Of a stretch of DNA of 64,000 bases, positions 53,242 to 62,096 are shown in pieces. The notes beneath the pieces were generated by a model. That model did no database searches. It worked only from the letters and a program-made list of their open reading frames with translations, and was not told the origin of the DNA. The first letter of the stretch is position 1, and every line of letters starts with the position of its first letter. The position numbers and the translations under genes were made by a program. Origin of the DNA: JAXLXE01 sp046328115 (GTDB lineage Bacteria; Chloroflexota; UBA6077; JACCZL01); contig JAXLXE010000001.1 in the NCBI GenBank assembly GCA_046328115.1, forward strand, positions 1,612,001 to 1,676,000. Direction: 5' to 3'.

Positions 53242-54555
53242 ATGCCAGGCAGTCCAGTCGCACCCCATGCCTACACGCAAGCGGTAGATTGGGAATCCGT
53301 CGGCCAGGAGGCCGCGCAGACACTCTCAGGCTACGTCAAGCTCGATAGCTCGCATCCGGCCGGCAGGACCGCCGACACCGCCGCCTACCTCCAGGAGCGG
53401 CTGGCCGGCGCCGGCATCGACGTCACCATCTACCAGACACCGGAGCCGGGCAAGGTCAACCTCGTCGCGCGGATCCCGGCGGACAATGCCGTCGGAAAGC
53501 CGCTGCTCCTGAGCAGCCACATGGACGTTGTGCAAGCCATCGCCGCTGACTGGACATTTGATCCATTCTCCGGCGAGATCGCCAACGGCTACGTGTATGG
53601 TCGCGGCGCATTGGATGACAAAGGCATGGGCACCATGGAGCTCATCACCATGCTGCTCCTCAAGCGCCAGAACATCCCGCTGAGCCGAGACGTCATCATG
53701 CTGGCAACCTGCGACGAAGAGATCGGCAGCCCTCTCGGTGCCAAGTGGATGGTGGACAACCACTTCGCGGATCTCGATCCCGCCTTCGTGCTCGACGAGG
53801 GCGGCACTGGCTTCACCGGTTTCTTCAGCGCCGGCGACGTCTTCCAGGTCTCCGTGGGGGAGAAGCGCGCCGTGCGCTTCAAGATGGTCGCCCGCGCCGA
53901 GCCCGGGCACGCCTCGCAGCCATGGGACGAAGCCGCCACCCACCGCCTCGTCCGCGCCGCGTACCGGCTGCTCGATATGCCGCCGGAGGACCGTGAGTGC
54001 CCTCCCGTCGCCGAGATGATCCGCCGAATGGGCGGCGCCTCCGCCAAGGCCGAGATCGCCGCCCACCGCGCCTCTCGGCCGCTCTTGCACGACACCATCA
54101 GTCTGACCATGCTCGAGGGCGGGTACAAGATCAACATCATCCCCGAACGCGCCGAGATGAGCTTTGACTGCCGTCTGCTGCCTGATACAGACGAGCACGC
54201 GTTCGTCTCCAACGTCCAGCAGGTCATCAACGACCCCGGCATCTCCCTGGAGATCGAATACCCCAACGCACCCCCGGCCACTGCGCCGTGGGACGGCGGC
54301 CTGTTCGCCGCCATGGAGCAAGCGTGCAACGCGCTTGAACCCCAGGCCATCGTCACGCCATCCGTCTGCGTCGGCGGCACCGATGCGCGCTTCTTCCGTG
54401 AGCTTGGCATCCCCGCCTATGGGCTCGTCCCAGGCCTGTACAACGCCGACGATATGAAGGGCTACCACGGGATAGATGAGCGCCTGTCGCTCGCCAATCT
54501 CAAGCTCGGATGCCAGATGGTGTTCGACGTCACGGTGCGCGCGGCCGCGCGCTAG
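53242..54555 (+). CDS. M20-family metallopeptidase (ArgE/DapE-like)
   Basis: A 437-residue zinc hydrolase of peptide or acyl-amino bonds. Metal-binding residues: His in LLLSSHMDVVQA (about 91), Asp in YGRGALDDKG (bridging), Glu pair in ATCDEEIGS, Asp in FVLDEGGTG and the C-terminal YHGIDE His. The dimerisation lid domain (about 205-320) is present. The substrate is unknown; carboxypeptidase or deacylase activity is typical. Start ATG with CAGGAG 7 nt upstream; a TAGAAT -10-like sequence is at 53204-53209. Confidence 0.92.
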   Translation: MPGSPVAPHAYTQAVDWESVGQEAAQTLSGYVKLDSSHPAGRTADTAAYLQERLAGAGIDVTIYQTPEPGKVNLVARIPADNAVGKPLLLSSHMDVVQAIAADWTFDPFSGEIANGYVYGRGALDDKGMGTMELITMLLLKRQNIPLSRDVIMLATCDEEIGSPLGAKWMVDNHFADLDPAFVLDEGGTGFTGFFSAGDVFQVSVGEKRAVRFKMVARAEPGHASQPWDEAATHRLVRAAYRLLDMPPEDRECPPVAEMIRRMGGASAKAEIAAHRASRPLLHDTISLTMLEGGYKINIIPERAEMSFDCRLLPDTDEHAFVSNVQQVINDPGISLEIEYPNAPPATAPWDGGLFAAMEQACNALEPQAIVTPSVCVGGTDARFFRELGIPAYGLVPGLYNADDMKGYHGIDERLSLANLKLGCQMVFDVTVRAAAR

Positions 54556-54743
54556 CCAGTCCACTCAGCGCGACAAAATTCACCCCCTGCTATAACAGGC
54601 GCAACTTCTGCCGCGTTACGCCACGTCGTCGTACGGCGTCTCCGTCGGCAGAGTGCGCACGTGCGGGGCTCACGGCTGCCACTCCGCGACTGATCCAGTC
54701 TACCCGGCGCGCGCGTATCTTCCACGAGAGGAGCGCTGCCGCT

Positions 54744-56093
54744 ATGCGGACTGCTCGCCGATCTCCCCACGCGACCAGGGCAGGACGCTGGGTGCTGGGC
54801 CTCGCCATTCTCGCGTCCTGCGCAGTCGCCACGCCGGGGAACGTCGTTGCTCAATCGCAGCCCATCACGCTGTCAATTGGCTCACCCGTCGCCACCGGTC
54901 TACGCAGCCCGGTGCTGCTCACCCACGCCGGAGACGGTAGCGGCCGCCGCTTCATCATCGAGCAGCGCGGCGCCATCCGAATCCTCACGTCCAATGGCAC
55001 GCTTCTCACCACGCCCTTCCTGGATGTCTCGGCCACCGTCTCGTCCGTACCAAACTACCCCAGCACTACGGAGCAGGGTCTGCTCGGGCTGGCTTTCCAC
55101 CCCAGCTATGGTACGAACGGCAAGTTCTACATCTTCTACACGGACCGCACGACGGGTGCGAACACCGTGGCGTGCTACACCGTCTCCGGCGATCCCAACG
55201 TCGCCAACCCCGGCGGTACCGTGATGCTGGCAATCCTTGACTTCGCGGGCAACCACAACGCCGGCGGCATCGCGTTCGGTCCAGATGGGTACCTCTACGT
55301 AGCCACCGGCGACGGCGGAGGCGGTGGCGATCCAAACGAGAACGGCCAGAGCCTGACCGCGCTGCTGGGGAAGTTCCTCCGCATCGATATCAACAACAGC
55401 GCCGGCTGCTCGAACAGCTACGCCATCCCTGCCTCGAATCCGTTCGTTGGCCAGGCTCCCGCACTGCCGGAGATCTGGTCATACGGCTGGCGCAACCCCT
55501 ACCGATGGTCGTTCGACCGGCTCACCGGGGACATTTACGTGGGTGATGTCGGCCAGAACCTGTTCGAAGAGATCAGCTTCCAGGCGGCGGGCACCAGTGG
55601 CGGCAAGAACTTCGGCTGGGACGTCATCGAAGGATCGCATTGCTTCAACGAAGCCAACTTCACCTCGCCACTTCCAAACTGCAACACGAGCGGCATGACG
55701 CCTCCCGCCGTCGAGTACTCGCACTCGCTCGGCTGCTCCGTCACCGGCGGCTACGTCTATCGCGGCGCGCTCTCGCCCGCGCTGTACGGCATGTACCTGT
55801 ACGGTGACTACTGCAGCGGCCGGATCTGGGGTCTGCGCCGCTCCGGCGGCGCTCGCTGGTCAAATGCCATGCTCCTGGACACCAACCTCGCCATCTCCTC
55901 GTTCGGAGAGGACGAGGCGGGTGAGGTCTACGTGGTCAGGCACGGGAACTCCTCGGCGCCGGCGAATCAGCAGGCCGCCAGCGGCGAGATCTATCGCCTC
56001 TCCGCCACCTCCACTTCCATCCAACCCGGACACCCACCGCGGGGAGGATCGGTAGGCGGCACTCCGGACCCCGCTCCACCACCACGCCGCTAA
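54744..56093 (+). CDS. Secreted PQQ-dependent sugar dehydrogenase-type protein
   Basis: A 449-residue secreted beta-propeller. ATG 54744 follows GAGAGGAG; the signal peptide is RRSPHATRAGRWVLGLAILASCAVATPGNVVA. The propeller holds LLTHAGDGSGRRFIIEQRG, EQGLLGLAFHPSY, NHNAGGIAFGPDGYLYVATGDGG (the His and Asp/Gly loop used for quinone and calcium in family members), EIWSYGWRNPYRWSFDR and GYVYRG. Cys pairs indicate disulphides. The C-terminus is Pro/Gly-rich and ends APPPRR. Cofactor and substrate are inferred from the family. It is one of two tandem copies. Confidence 0.87.
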   Translation: MRTARRSPHATRAGRWVLGLAILASCAVATPGNVVAQSQPITLSIGSPVATGLRSPVLLTHAGDGSGRRFIIEQRGAIRILTSNGTLLTTPFLDVSATVSSVPNYPSTTEQGLLGLAFHPSYGTNGKFYIFYTDRTTGANTVACYTVSGDPNVANPGGTVMLAILDFAGNHNAGGIAFGPDGYLYVATGDGGGGGDPNENGQSLTALLGKFLRIDINNSAGCSNSYAIPASNPFVGQAPALPEIWSYGWRNPYRWSFDRLTGDIYVGDVGQNLFEEISFQAAGTSGGKNFGWDVIEGSHCFNEANFTSPLPNCNTSGMTPPAVEYSHSLGCSVTGGYVYRGALSPALYGMYLYGDYCSGRIWGLRRSGGARWSNAMLLDTNLAISSFGEDEAGEVYVVRHGNSSAPANQQAASGEIYRLSATSTSIQPGHPPRGGSVGGTPDPAPPPRR

Positions 56094-56145
56094 CGATATC
56101 CGCAGCAAGACAGGTCATTCTGCACGCTTCAGGGAGGCATCTCGC

Positions 56146-57480
56146 ATGACGGCTACACGGCTCGCCCGCACGGCAACCATCGGCGTCGCCACGGTGATCG
56201 CCATCGTGATGCTCGGACTCGTTCCGGCCACACCCGCGAGCGCCGACCTGACCGTGTCCCTGACGCAGGTCCTCAGCGGCCTCGATCGCCCCATCTTCCT
56301 GACCCACGACGGCTCGGATAACAACCGGGTCTTCATCCTGGAGCAGCGCGGCAAGATCCGCGTCGCCAAGCGATCCGGTGGCGTCTTCAGTCTGGAGGCT
56401 ACGCCGTTCCTGGACCTCTCCAGCATCGTCGAGAACAACTGCCTCGGGAACAACGATCCGGGCGAGCAGGGGCTCCTTGGGCTCGCCTTTCACCCCAACT
56501 TCTCGTCAAACGGCAAGTTCTACGTGGACTACGTGGCTGACGCCACCCCATCGTGCGTCCAGGGGACCAATACCGGCAAGAACAGCGTGGCCGCGTACCA
56601 GACGACGAACCCCTCGGCCGACACCTGTCAGGGCCCGTGCACCGGGACCGTCTTGCTCGCCATCGATGACCGCTTCACCAATCACAACGGCGGCATGCTG
56701 GCATTTCGCTCGGACGGCTTCCTTTACATCTCCACCGGTGACGGCGGCTCCGGTGGAGATCCAGATCAAAACGGCCAGAACCTGAACTCCTTCCTGGGGA
56801 AGATTCTCCGCATCGACGTGGACACCGGCTCGCCCTACGGCATCCCCCCCAGCAACCCCTTCGTGGGACAGATGGGCAAGAAATCGGAGATCTGGTCATA
56901 CGGCTGGCGCAATCCATATAGATTCAGCTTCGACCGTCTCAACGGAGATATGTGGGTGGGTGACGTGGGCCAGAACCTATTTGAGGAGGTGGACTTTGAG
57001 CCCGCCGGCACCCCGGGCGGCCGCAACTATGGCTGGCGCATCACCGAGGGCTTCCATTGCTTCAACACCGGCGGCTTCCTTCGCAGCCTGATCACCTGCG
57101 ATCGATCTGGCCAGACCGCGCCCCTGGTTGAGTACCCGCACCTCAACGGCGACTGCTCGGTCACGGGCGGCTACGTCTACCGCGGCACCGCCTCGCCCGA
57201 CCTGGTGGGGAAGTACATCTTTGGCGATTTCTGTACCGGCAGGTTCTGGACACCCATTGGCGGCGGCCAGAAATCGCTGCTGCTGGATTCCACCCTGCTG
57301 ATCAGTGGTTTCGGCGAAGACCAGGCTGGCGAACTGTACGTCACGAGCCTCAGCGGCACGATCAACCGTATCGCGGGCACGGGCATACCGCCCACGCCGG
57401 GCGCTCCGGCGCCTCCTCCCCCGTCCCGCGGTGGCCCCGGCGGCGGCACACCCAAGGCGCCTCCACCGCCACACCGCTAG
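56146..57480 (+). CDS. Secreted PQQ-dependent sugar dehydrogenase-type protein (tandem paralogue)
   Basis: A 444-residue paralogue of the preceding gene, 52 bp downstream. It has a signal peptide (ATIGVATVIAIVMLGLVPATPASA), then LTHDGSDNNRVFILEQRG, EQGLLGLAFHPNF, NHNGGMLAFRSDGFLYISTGDGGSG, EIWSYGWRNPYRFSFDR and GYVYRGTASPDLVGKYIFGDF. Several extra Cys residues form probable disulphides. The tail is Pro-rich and ends PPPPHR. A GGGAGG site precedes the ATG. The pair arose by tandem duplication. Confidence 0.87.
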   Translation: MTATRLARTATIGVATVIAIVMLGLVPATPASADLTVSLTQVLSGLDRPIFLTHDGSDNNRVFILEQRGKIRVAKRSGGVFSLEATPFLDLSSIVENNCLGNNDPGEQGLLGLAFHPNFSSNGKFYVDYVADATPSCVQGTNTGKNSVAAYQTTNPSADTCQGPCTGTVLLAIDDRFTNHNGGMLAFRSDGFLYISTGDGGSGGDPDQNGQNLNSFLGKILRIDVDTGSPYGIPPSNPFVGQMGKKSEIWSYGWRNPYRFSFDRLNGDMWVGDVGQNLFEEVDFEPAGTPGGRNYGWRITEGFHCFNTGGFLRSLITCDRSGQTAPLVEYPHLNGDCSVTGGYVYRGTASPDLVGKYIFGDFCTGRFWTPIGGGQKSLLLDSTLLISGFGEDQAGELYVTSLSGTINRIAGTGIPPTPGAPAPPPPSRGGPGGGTPKAPPPPHR

Positions 57481-57540
57481 CGCCCACGTACAATCCGGCA
57501 CCTGAAGCCGCGGCCCGAGCCCGCGCCCCCGGGAGTCCCC

Positions 57541-58968
57541 ATGCCCCACGCCGATATCGCGTTCGCCACGGCCGTGGAGCTCGCGGCGCGCATCCGCCGC
57601 CGCGAGCTCTCACCGGTAGAAGTCGTCAATGCGTCCATCAGCCAGATCGAGAAGCTGAATCCCGTCATCAACGCGGTCACGGCCACTGACTTCGGGGGCG
57701 CACTCGCCGCGGCCCGCACCGCCGAGGCCGCCGTCATCAGCGGCCATCCCCTAGGTCCACTCCACGGGCTCCCGGTGGGCATCAAGGACCTCACCGAGAC
57801 GAAGGGCCTGCGCACAACCTACGGGTCGAGGCTGTTCGAGCATCACGTCCCAGACGTGGACGCCATCGTCGTCGAGCGCATCAAGGCCGCCGGCGGCATC
57901 GTCATCGGCAAGACAAATACCCCCGAGTTTGGCGCCGGAGCCAACACCACCAATCCCGTCTTCGGCACCACCCTGAATCCCTGGGACCTCTCCAAAAGCA
58001 GCGGCGGCTCCAGTGGCGGCTCGGCGGCCGGTCTCGCCGCCGGCATGTTTCCGCTGGCGGAGGGCAGCGATCACGGCGGTTCGCTCCGCATGCCAGCGGC
58101 GATCTGCGGCGTCGTGGGCTTCCGAGTCAGTCCAGGCCGCGTCCCGTCCTGGCCGCACGGCTGGCTGTTTGATCTGTATGCCACCCACGGCCCCATGGCC
58201 AGGACTGTCAAGGACGCGGCCCTGCTGCTTTCCGTGCTCGCCGGCCCGGACGACCGCAACCCACTCTCGATCTCGGACCCTGGCGAGCCGTTCGCCAGCG
58301 CCGCCGAGGGTGACGTCCGCGGCTGGCGCTTGGCCTTCTCGCCAACCCTTGGAGGCCTCTTCCCCGTCGAACGAGACGTCGCGGCCGTCGTCGAGCGCGC
58401 CGCCCGTCGCTTCGCCGACCTGGGCTGCGTGGTCGAGGACGCCGACCCGGACCTCCACGACGCCGCCGAGATCATTCCGGGCACGCGTGCCCTGCGTACC
58501 GGCATTGCCAATCAGGAGCAGCTCAGCCAGCTAGACCGTGTCGCCAACGACTGGATGAAAGAGTTCGCCGAGAAGGCAAGACGCATGAGCCTGCTGGATG
58601 CATCTACGTCGGAATGGAAGCGCTCGCGTCTCTGGGAACGGACCCGTGCGTTCTTCCAGAATCGGAAGCTACTGCTGCTGCCAACCATGCCTGTGGCCGC
58701 TTTCGGGAAAGACGAGCCGCACGCCACGGCCGTGGACGGGAGACCGTTCGAAGACCACGTACAGGCGGTCCTCTCCACCTACGCCATCACGATGACCGGC
58801 CTCCCGGCCATCTCCATCCCGGCCGGCTTCACTCCCGCGGGCTTGCCCGTCGGGCTCCAGATCGTCGGCGGCTGGCGCCGGGAGGCAGATGTCCTCCGCG
58901 CCGCGGCAGCGTTCGAGGCAGCGTTCCCCTGGTCAAACCGGCGCCCGGCCATTGCGGACGCACGCTAA
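57541..58968 (+). CDS. Amidase signature-family enzyme
   Basis: A 475-residue Ser-cisSer-Lys hydrolase of amide bonds. Lys82 lies in GLPVGIKDL, the cis-Ser157 in SKSSGGSSGGSAAG and the nucleophile Ser181 in SDHGGSLRMPA (DTGGS in most relatives; the His is a minor variant). The C-terminus ends as in general amidases rather than GatA, so tRNA amidotransferase activity is unlikely. It could hydrolyse nitrile-derived or xenobiotic amides; the substrate is unknown. TACAAT at 57489-57494 may be its -10. Confidence 0.9.
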   Translation: MPHADIAFATAVELAARIRRRELSPVEVVNASISQIEKLNPVINAVTATDFGGALAAARTAEAAVISGHPLGPLHGLPVGIKDLTETKGLRTTYGSRLFEHHVPDVDAIVVERIKAAGGIVIGKTNTPEFGAGANTTNPVFGTTLNPWDLSKSSGGSSGGSAAGLAAGMFPLAEGSDHGGSLRMPAAICGVVGFRVSPGRVPSWPHGWLFDLYATHGPMARTVKDAALLLSVLAGPDDRNPLSISDPGEPFASAAEGDVRGWRLAFSPTLGGLFPVERDVAAVVERAARRFADLGCVVEDADPDLHDAAEIIPGTRALRTGIANQEQLSQLDRVANDWMKEFAEKARRMSLLDASTSEWKRSRLWERTRAFFQNRKLLLLPTMPVAAFGKDEPHATAVDGRPFEDHVQAVLSTYAITMTGLPAISIPAGFTPAGLPVGLQIVGGWRREADVLRAAAAFEAAFPWSNRRPAIADAR

Positions 58969-58998
58969 CATAGGCTGATCGATACACCGGGAGGGACC

Positions 58999-59640
58999 AT
59001 GCTCTACGAGCTGCGCACCTACACACTGCTGCCGGGCACCGTTGGAACGTACATGAAGTACCACACGGAGCTCGGCCGGCCGATTCGCGGCGACAACTAC
59101 GGCAAGCTGGTCGGCGGCTGGACCACCGAGATCGGGCCGCTGAACCAGTACGTGCACCTCTGGCAGTACGAAAACGGGCTGGAGCGAGAGCGCCTGCGCG
59201 GCGAGTTGGCGAAGAATGAGCGTTGGACCAAGGAGTACGCGCCCAAGATCCGCGAGCTCATGATCAAACAAGAGTCCAAGTCCCTCATCCTCGCCCCGGG
59301 GGCCACCATCAGGCCGCCGGAGACCGGGGGCAACATCTACGAACTGCGCACCTACCGCACCCTTGCGGGCAAGACCAACGACTGGCTCAAGATCTTCGTG
59401 GAAGCCCTGCAGCACCGTGACAAGTACACCAAATGTATCGGCGTCTGGTCAGCGGACTTTGGCACCGTCCAGGAAGTCTGCCACCTCTGGGCCTACCCAG
59501 ACCTCAACGCGCGGCAGGCATCTCGCGCCCAGTCGCTCGCGGATCCGGGCTGGCAGGCCTTCGTGGGTCAGTCGTCCAAGCTGCTCGCAGAGATGCACAC
59601 CCAGATCATGCTGCCCACTGCCACGTCACCGATGCAATAG
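58999..59640 (+). CDS. NIPSNAP-family protein, two domains
   Basis: A 213-residue protein made of two dimeric alpha/beta-barrel NIPSNAP repeats: YELRTYTLLPGTVGTYMKYH (residues 3-22) and YELRTYRTLAGKTNDWLKIF (from about 114), each followed by VHLWQYENG-like or CHLWAYPDL-like core strands. Biochemical function is not established for bacterial members; several occur next to catabolic genes. A GGGAGGG site precedes the ATG, and the gene lies 30 bp after the amidase, so they are probably cotranscribed. Confidence 0.9.
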   Translation: MLYELRTYTLLPGTVGTYMKYHTELGRPIRGDNYGKLVGGWTTEIGPLNQYVHLWQYENGLERERLRGELAKNERWTKEYAPKIRELMIKQESKSLILAPGATIRPPETGGNIYELRTYRTLAGKTNDWLKIFVEALQHRDKYTKCIGVWSADFGTVQEVCHLWAYPDLNARQASRAQSLADPGWQAFVGQSSKLLAEMHTQIMLPTATSPMQ

Positions 59641-59661
59641 CCGGTCCACGCGCTAGGGGAC

Positions 59662-59694
59662 GCGAGGCGTTCAGCCAGATGCCGAACGCCTCGC
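59662..59694. terminator. Bidirectional 11-bp hairpin between convergent genes
   Basis: Perfect arms GCGAGGCGTTC and GAACGCCTCGC with an 11-nt loop fill the gap between the NIPSNAP stop and the D-aminoacylase stop, 3 bp from the latter. Well placed to end transcription from both sides, although it has no U-tract. Confidence 0.6.
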
Positions 59695-59696
59695 TC

Positions 59697-61274
59697 TCAG
59701 CTCGCTAGCAGCACCCGACCGGCGCGGGTACCCGTATAGCTGCCGTCGCGCACGGCGAACCTACCGTTCACCAGGACGTGCGGCATCCCCCGCGGCGCCT
59801 GCTCGGGCTCCTCCGGCGTTGCCAGGTCCACCACCGTCCTCGGGTCAAACACCACGAGGTCCGCCGCCATCCCCGGCCGCACCAGACCACGATCCATCAG
59901 GCCGAACTTCTGGGCAGGCATGCTGGTGCATTTCCGCACCGCCTCCTGTAACGAGAACAGGCCCACGTCTCGCGCGTAGTGCCCCACCACCCGCGGATAC
60001 GTCCCCCACGTCCGCGGATGCGGCTTACCGCGAGTGATGATCGCGTCAGACCCGATCATGACGAGAGGGTGGCGCAAGATCGTCTGCACGTCTGACTCGT
60101 CCATCATCACGATGACCACAGTCGGGCGGCAGCGCTCTTCGATCAGCACCCGGAAGAACGCGTCCAGTGGATCTACTTGGAGCTCCTCTGCGATCCGTTG
60201 AACGCTCTTACCCAGATACCGAATATTCCGCTCCACGCTCGAGATCCGCACGTTCTCCCAGCCCCCTGCCCCTGCAAGGTTCTCCCAGCCGGGGAGGCCT
60301 GTTTCAAAGTCGTCCGCGATCCGCATTTGCGTCTCGCGCGACTGAATCCGCTCCAGCGTCGCCTCGCGGCCACCCTCCTGCGCCCATGGCGGCAGCAGCG
60401 CCTGCATCCGCGTGCTGCCCGCGTTGTACGGATACGCGTCACCCGTGACTGCAACGCCTCGTTGGCGGCCAGACTCCAGACGCGCCACCAGCTCGCCACC
60501 GCGCCCGTGGTTCGGTCGCCCCGCCGCTTTCAGATGCGATACCTCCACCGGCACACCATTCGCCTCGCCGATCGCCATCGCCTCGTCAACAGCTTGGAAC
60601 AACGTCTTCGTCTCGCCACGGATGTGACTGCAATAGGGTCGGCCGCTGGATCTCAGCTCAGCTGCAAGAGCGACCAACTCCTGGGTCACCGAGTACGTCC
60701 CCGGCACGTAAATCAACCCCGATGACAGGCCAACCGCCCCCTGCTCAAGCGCCTGCGCCAGCAGCCGCTTCATGGCCTTCATCTCGTCCGAGGTCGGCGG
60801 GCGGTTGTCAAATCCCATCGCCGCCACCCGCAGCGCGCCGTGACCCACCAACGGCGCCATGTTGCTGACCGGCCCCACCTCGGCCGCCCGCCGCGCATAT
60901 CCGGTCAGGTCAGCCCAGTCCCAGGTCAGGTCCGAGAAGATCCCGGTGTGGTGTTCCTTCAACAACGCCGCGGTAGTCGGCTCCAGCGGGAACGGCGTTG
61001 AGCCACAGTTGCCATTGATCTCCGTGGTCACGCCCTGCAGAATCTTGGACGGGAGCGGGTCGGCCGAAAACGGCAGCGCGTCCGAATGGCAGTGGGCATC
61101 GATGAAGCCCGGCGCCACCACCATGTCCGCCACGGTCACACGCTCGCGCGCCACCGCTCCACCGAGCCGCCCGATCGCGGCGATCCGATCGCCATTCACG
61201 GCCACGTCCGCGGGAAACTCCGGGTTCCCGGCCCCATCGACAACCCGGCCACCCTCTAGAATCAGGTCGAACAC
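59697..61274 (-). CDS. N-acyl-D-amino-acid deacylase (D-aminoacylase family)
   Basis: A 525-residue amidohydrolase with a small beta-sandwich at both ends and a TIM-barrel metal centre. Blocks: LILEGGRVVDGAGNPEFPADVAV (N-terminal), VVAPGFIDAHCHSD (metal His pair), QGVTTEINGNCGSTPFP (the family Cys ligand), SHIRGE, SHLKAAGRPN, MMDESDV and the C-terminal GLVRPGMAADLVVFDP. The family hydrolyses N-acyl-D-amino acids, dihydropyrimidine-like or related amides. Start is ATG 61274. It is convergent with the NIPSNAP gene. Confidence 0.9.
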   Translation of the reverse strand: MFDLILEGGRVVDGAGNPEFPADVAVNGDRIAAIGRLGGAVARERVTVADMVVAPGFIDAHCHSDALPFSADPLPSKILQGVTTEINGNCGSTPFPLEPTTAALLKEHHTGIFSDLTWDWADLTGYARRAAEVGPVSNMAPLVGHGALRVAAMGFDNRPPTSDEMKAMKRLLAQALEQGAVGLSSGLIYVPGTYSVTQELVALAAELRSSGRPYCSHIRGETKTLFQAVDEAMAIGEANGVPVEVSHLKAAGRPNHGRGGELVARLESGRQRGVAVTGDAYPYNAGSTRMQALLPPWAQEGGREATLERIQSRETQMRIADDFETGLPGWENLAGAGGWENVRISSVERNIRYLGKSVQRIAEELQVDPLDAFFRVLIEERCRPTVVIVMMDESDVQTILRHPLVMIGSDAIITRGKPHPRTWGTYPRVVGHYARDVGLFSLQEAVRKCTSMPAQKFGLMDRGLVRPGMAADLVVFDPRTVVDLATPEEPEQAPRGMPHVLVNGRFAVRDGSYTGTRAGRVLLAS

Positions 61275-61346
61275 ATCCGTCTCCGCGACGCCGCTGGCGC
61301 CATCCCCAGTGTATCCCGCCGCTCATCCAACGGTCCGAGGAGCCGC

Positions 61347-61850
61347 ATGCAGAATTCCCAGACGCCGCTGCCCAAACGCCCCACCTCACGGCTGCTCGTC
61401 GTGGACGAGCACCAACAGCTTCTCCTCATCAAGAACTGGGATGATGGCTCGCCGCTTGCCAATGTCTGGTACACGCCAGGCGGTGGCGTGGAGCCGGGCG
61501 AGACGTATGAGGAGGCAGCCGCCCGTGAGCTCTGGGAAGAGACCGGCCTGCGCGGCGAGATCGGTCCGTGCGTCTGGACCCGTCGCTCGGTCAACCATAT
61601 CGATGGCCAGCCGGTGGAGTTCCACTCGCGCTTCTTCCTCGTTCGCGTCAGCCACGGACCGGTCTCATTCGACGGACTCGAAGAGTACGAACGCCATCAG
61701 ATCGTGGACTACCGCTGGTGGACGCGCGATACGCTGCACAGCTCAACCGAGCCGATACGCCCGGCCTTTCTGCCCACGCTCTTCGAGCAGCTTCTCAACG
61801 GGCCACTCCCCGCCCAGCCTATCGATCTCTCGGGGCGACGCTGGACCTGA
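61347..61850 (+). CDS. NUDIX hydrolase
   Basis: A 167-residue NUDIX protein. The box GGGVEPGETYEEAAARELWEETG (about 47-69, given here in part) has the invariant G, E and REVxEE-type residues, with REL-WEETG variant. VVDEHQQLLLIKNW begins the fold, and the C-terminal DYRWWTRDTLHSS is typical of general ADP-ribose- or nucleotide-type NUDIX enzymes. It is divergent from the D-aminoacylase gene, with 72 bp between start codons. The substrate is unknown. Confidence 0.88.
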   Translation: MQNSQTPLPKRPTSRLLVVDEHQQLLLIKNWDDGSPLANVWYTPGGGVEPGETYEEAAARELWEETGLRGEIGPCVWTRRSVNHIDGQPVEFHSRFFLVRVSHGPVSFDGLEEYERHQIVDYRWWTRDTLHSSTEPIRPAFLPTLFEQLLNGPLPAQPIDLSGRRWT

Positions 61851-62096
61851 CCTCTGCGAGATCGTGGCGCACCGGACCCCACCGGGTCTACCGCGCACGG
61901 GGCTGACGACGCGCGAGGCAATCGTCCATCATCTCCAGACACATGTGTACATCCGATCTGCGAGGCGCCACGCGCGTGCGGCGAGTGGGCTCGATCCGCG
62001 GGATTGCGGCTCCAGACGCTCAAACGTTCGCCCGTGCGTCCACGAAGGGCGTAGCTGTTTATCTGGTGCTGGCGGCACACCGTTGACCGGCACAGG

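Noticed and set aside
53326..54564. 412-codon open frame antisense to the M20 peptidase gene
   Set aside because: Low-complexity Gly/Val/Asp composition and complete overlap with a well-supported metallopeptidase gene.
57541..58968. GatA subunit of Glu-tRNA(Gln) amidotransferase
   Set aside because: No gatB or gatC neighbour, and the C-terminal region and DHGGS variant fit general amidases better.
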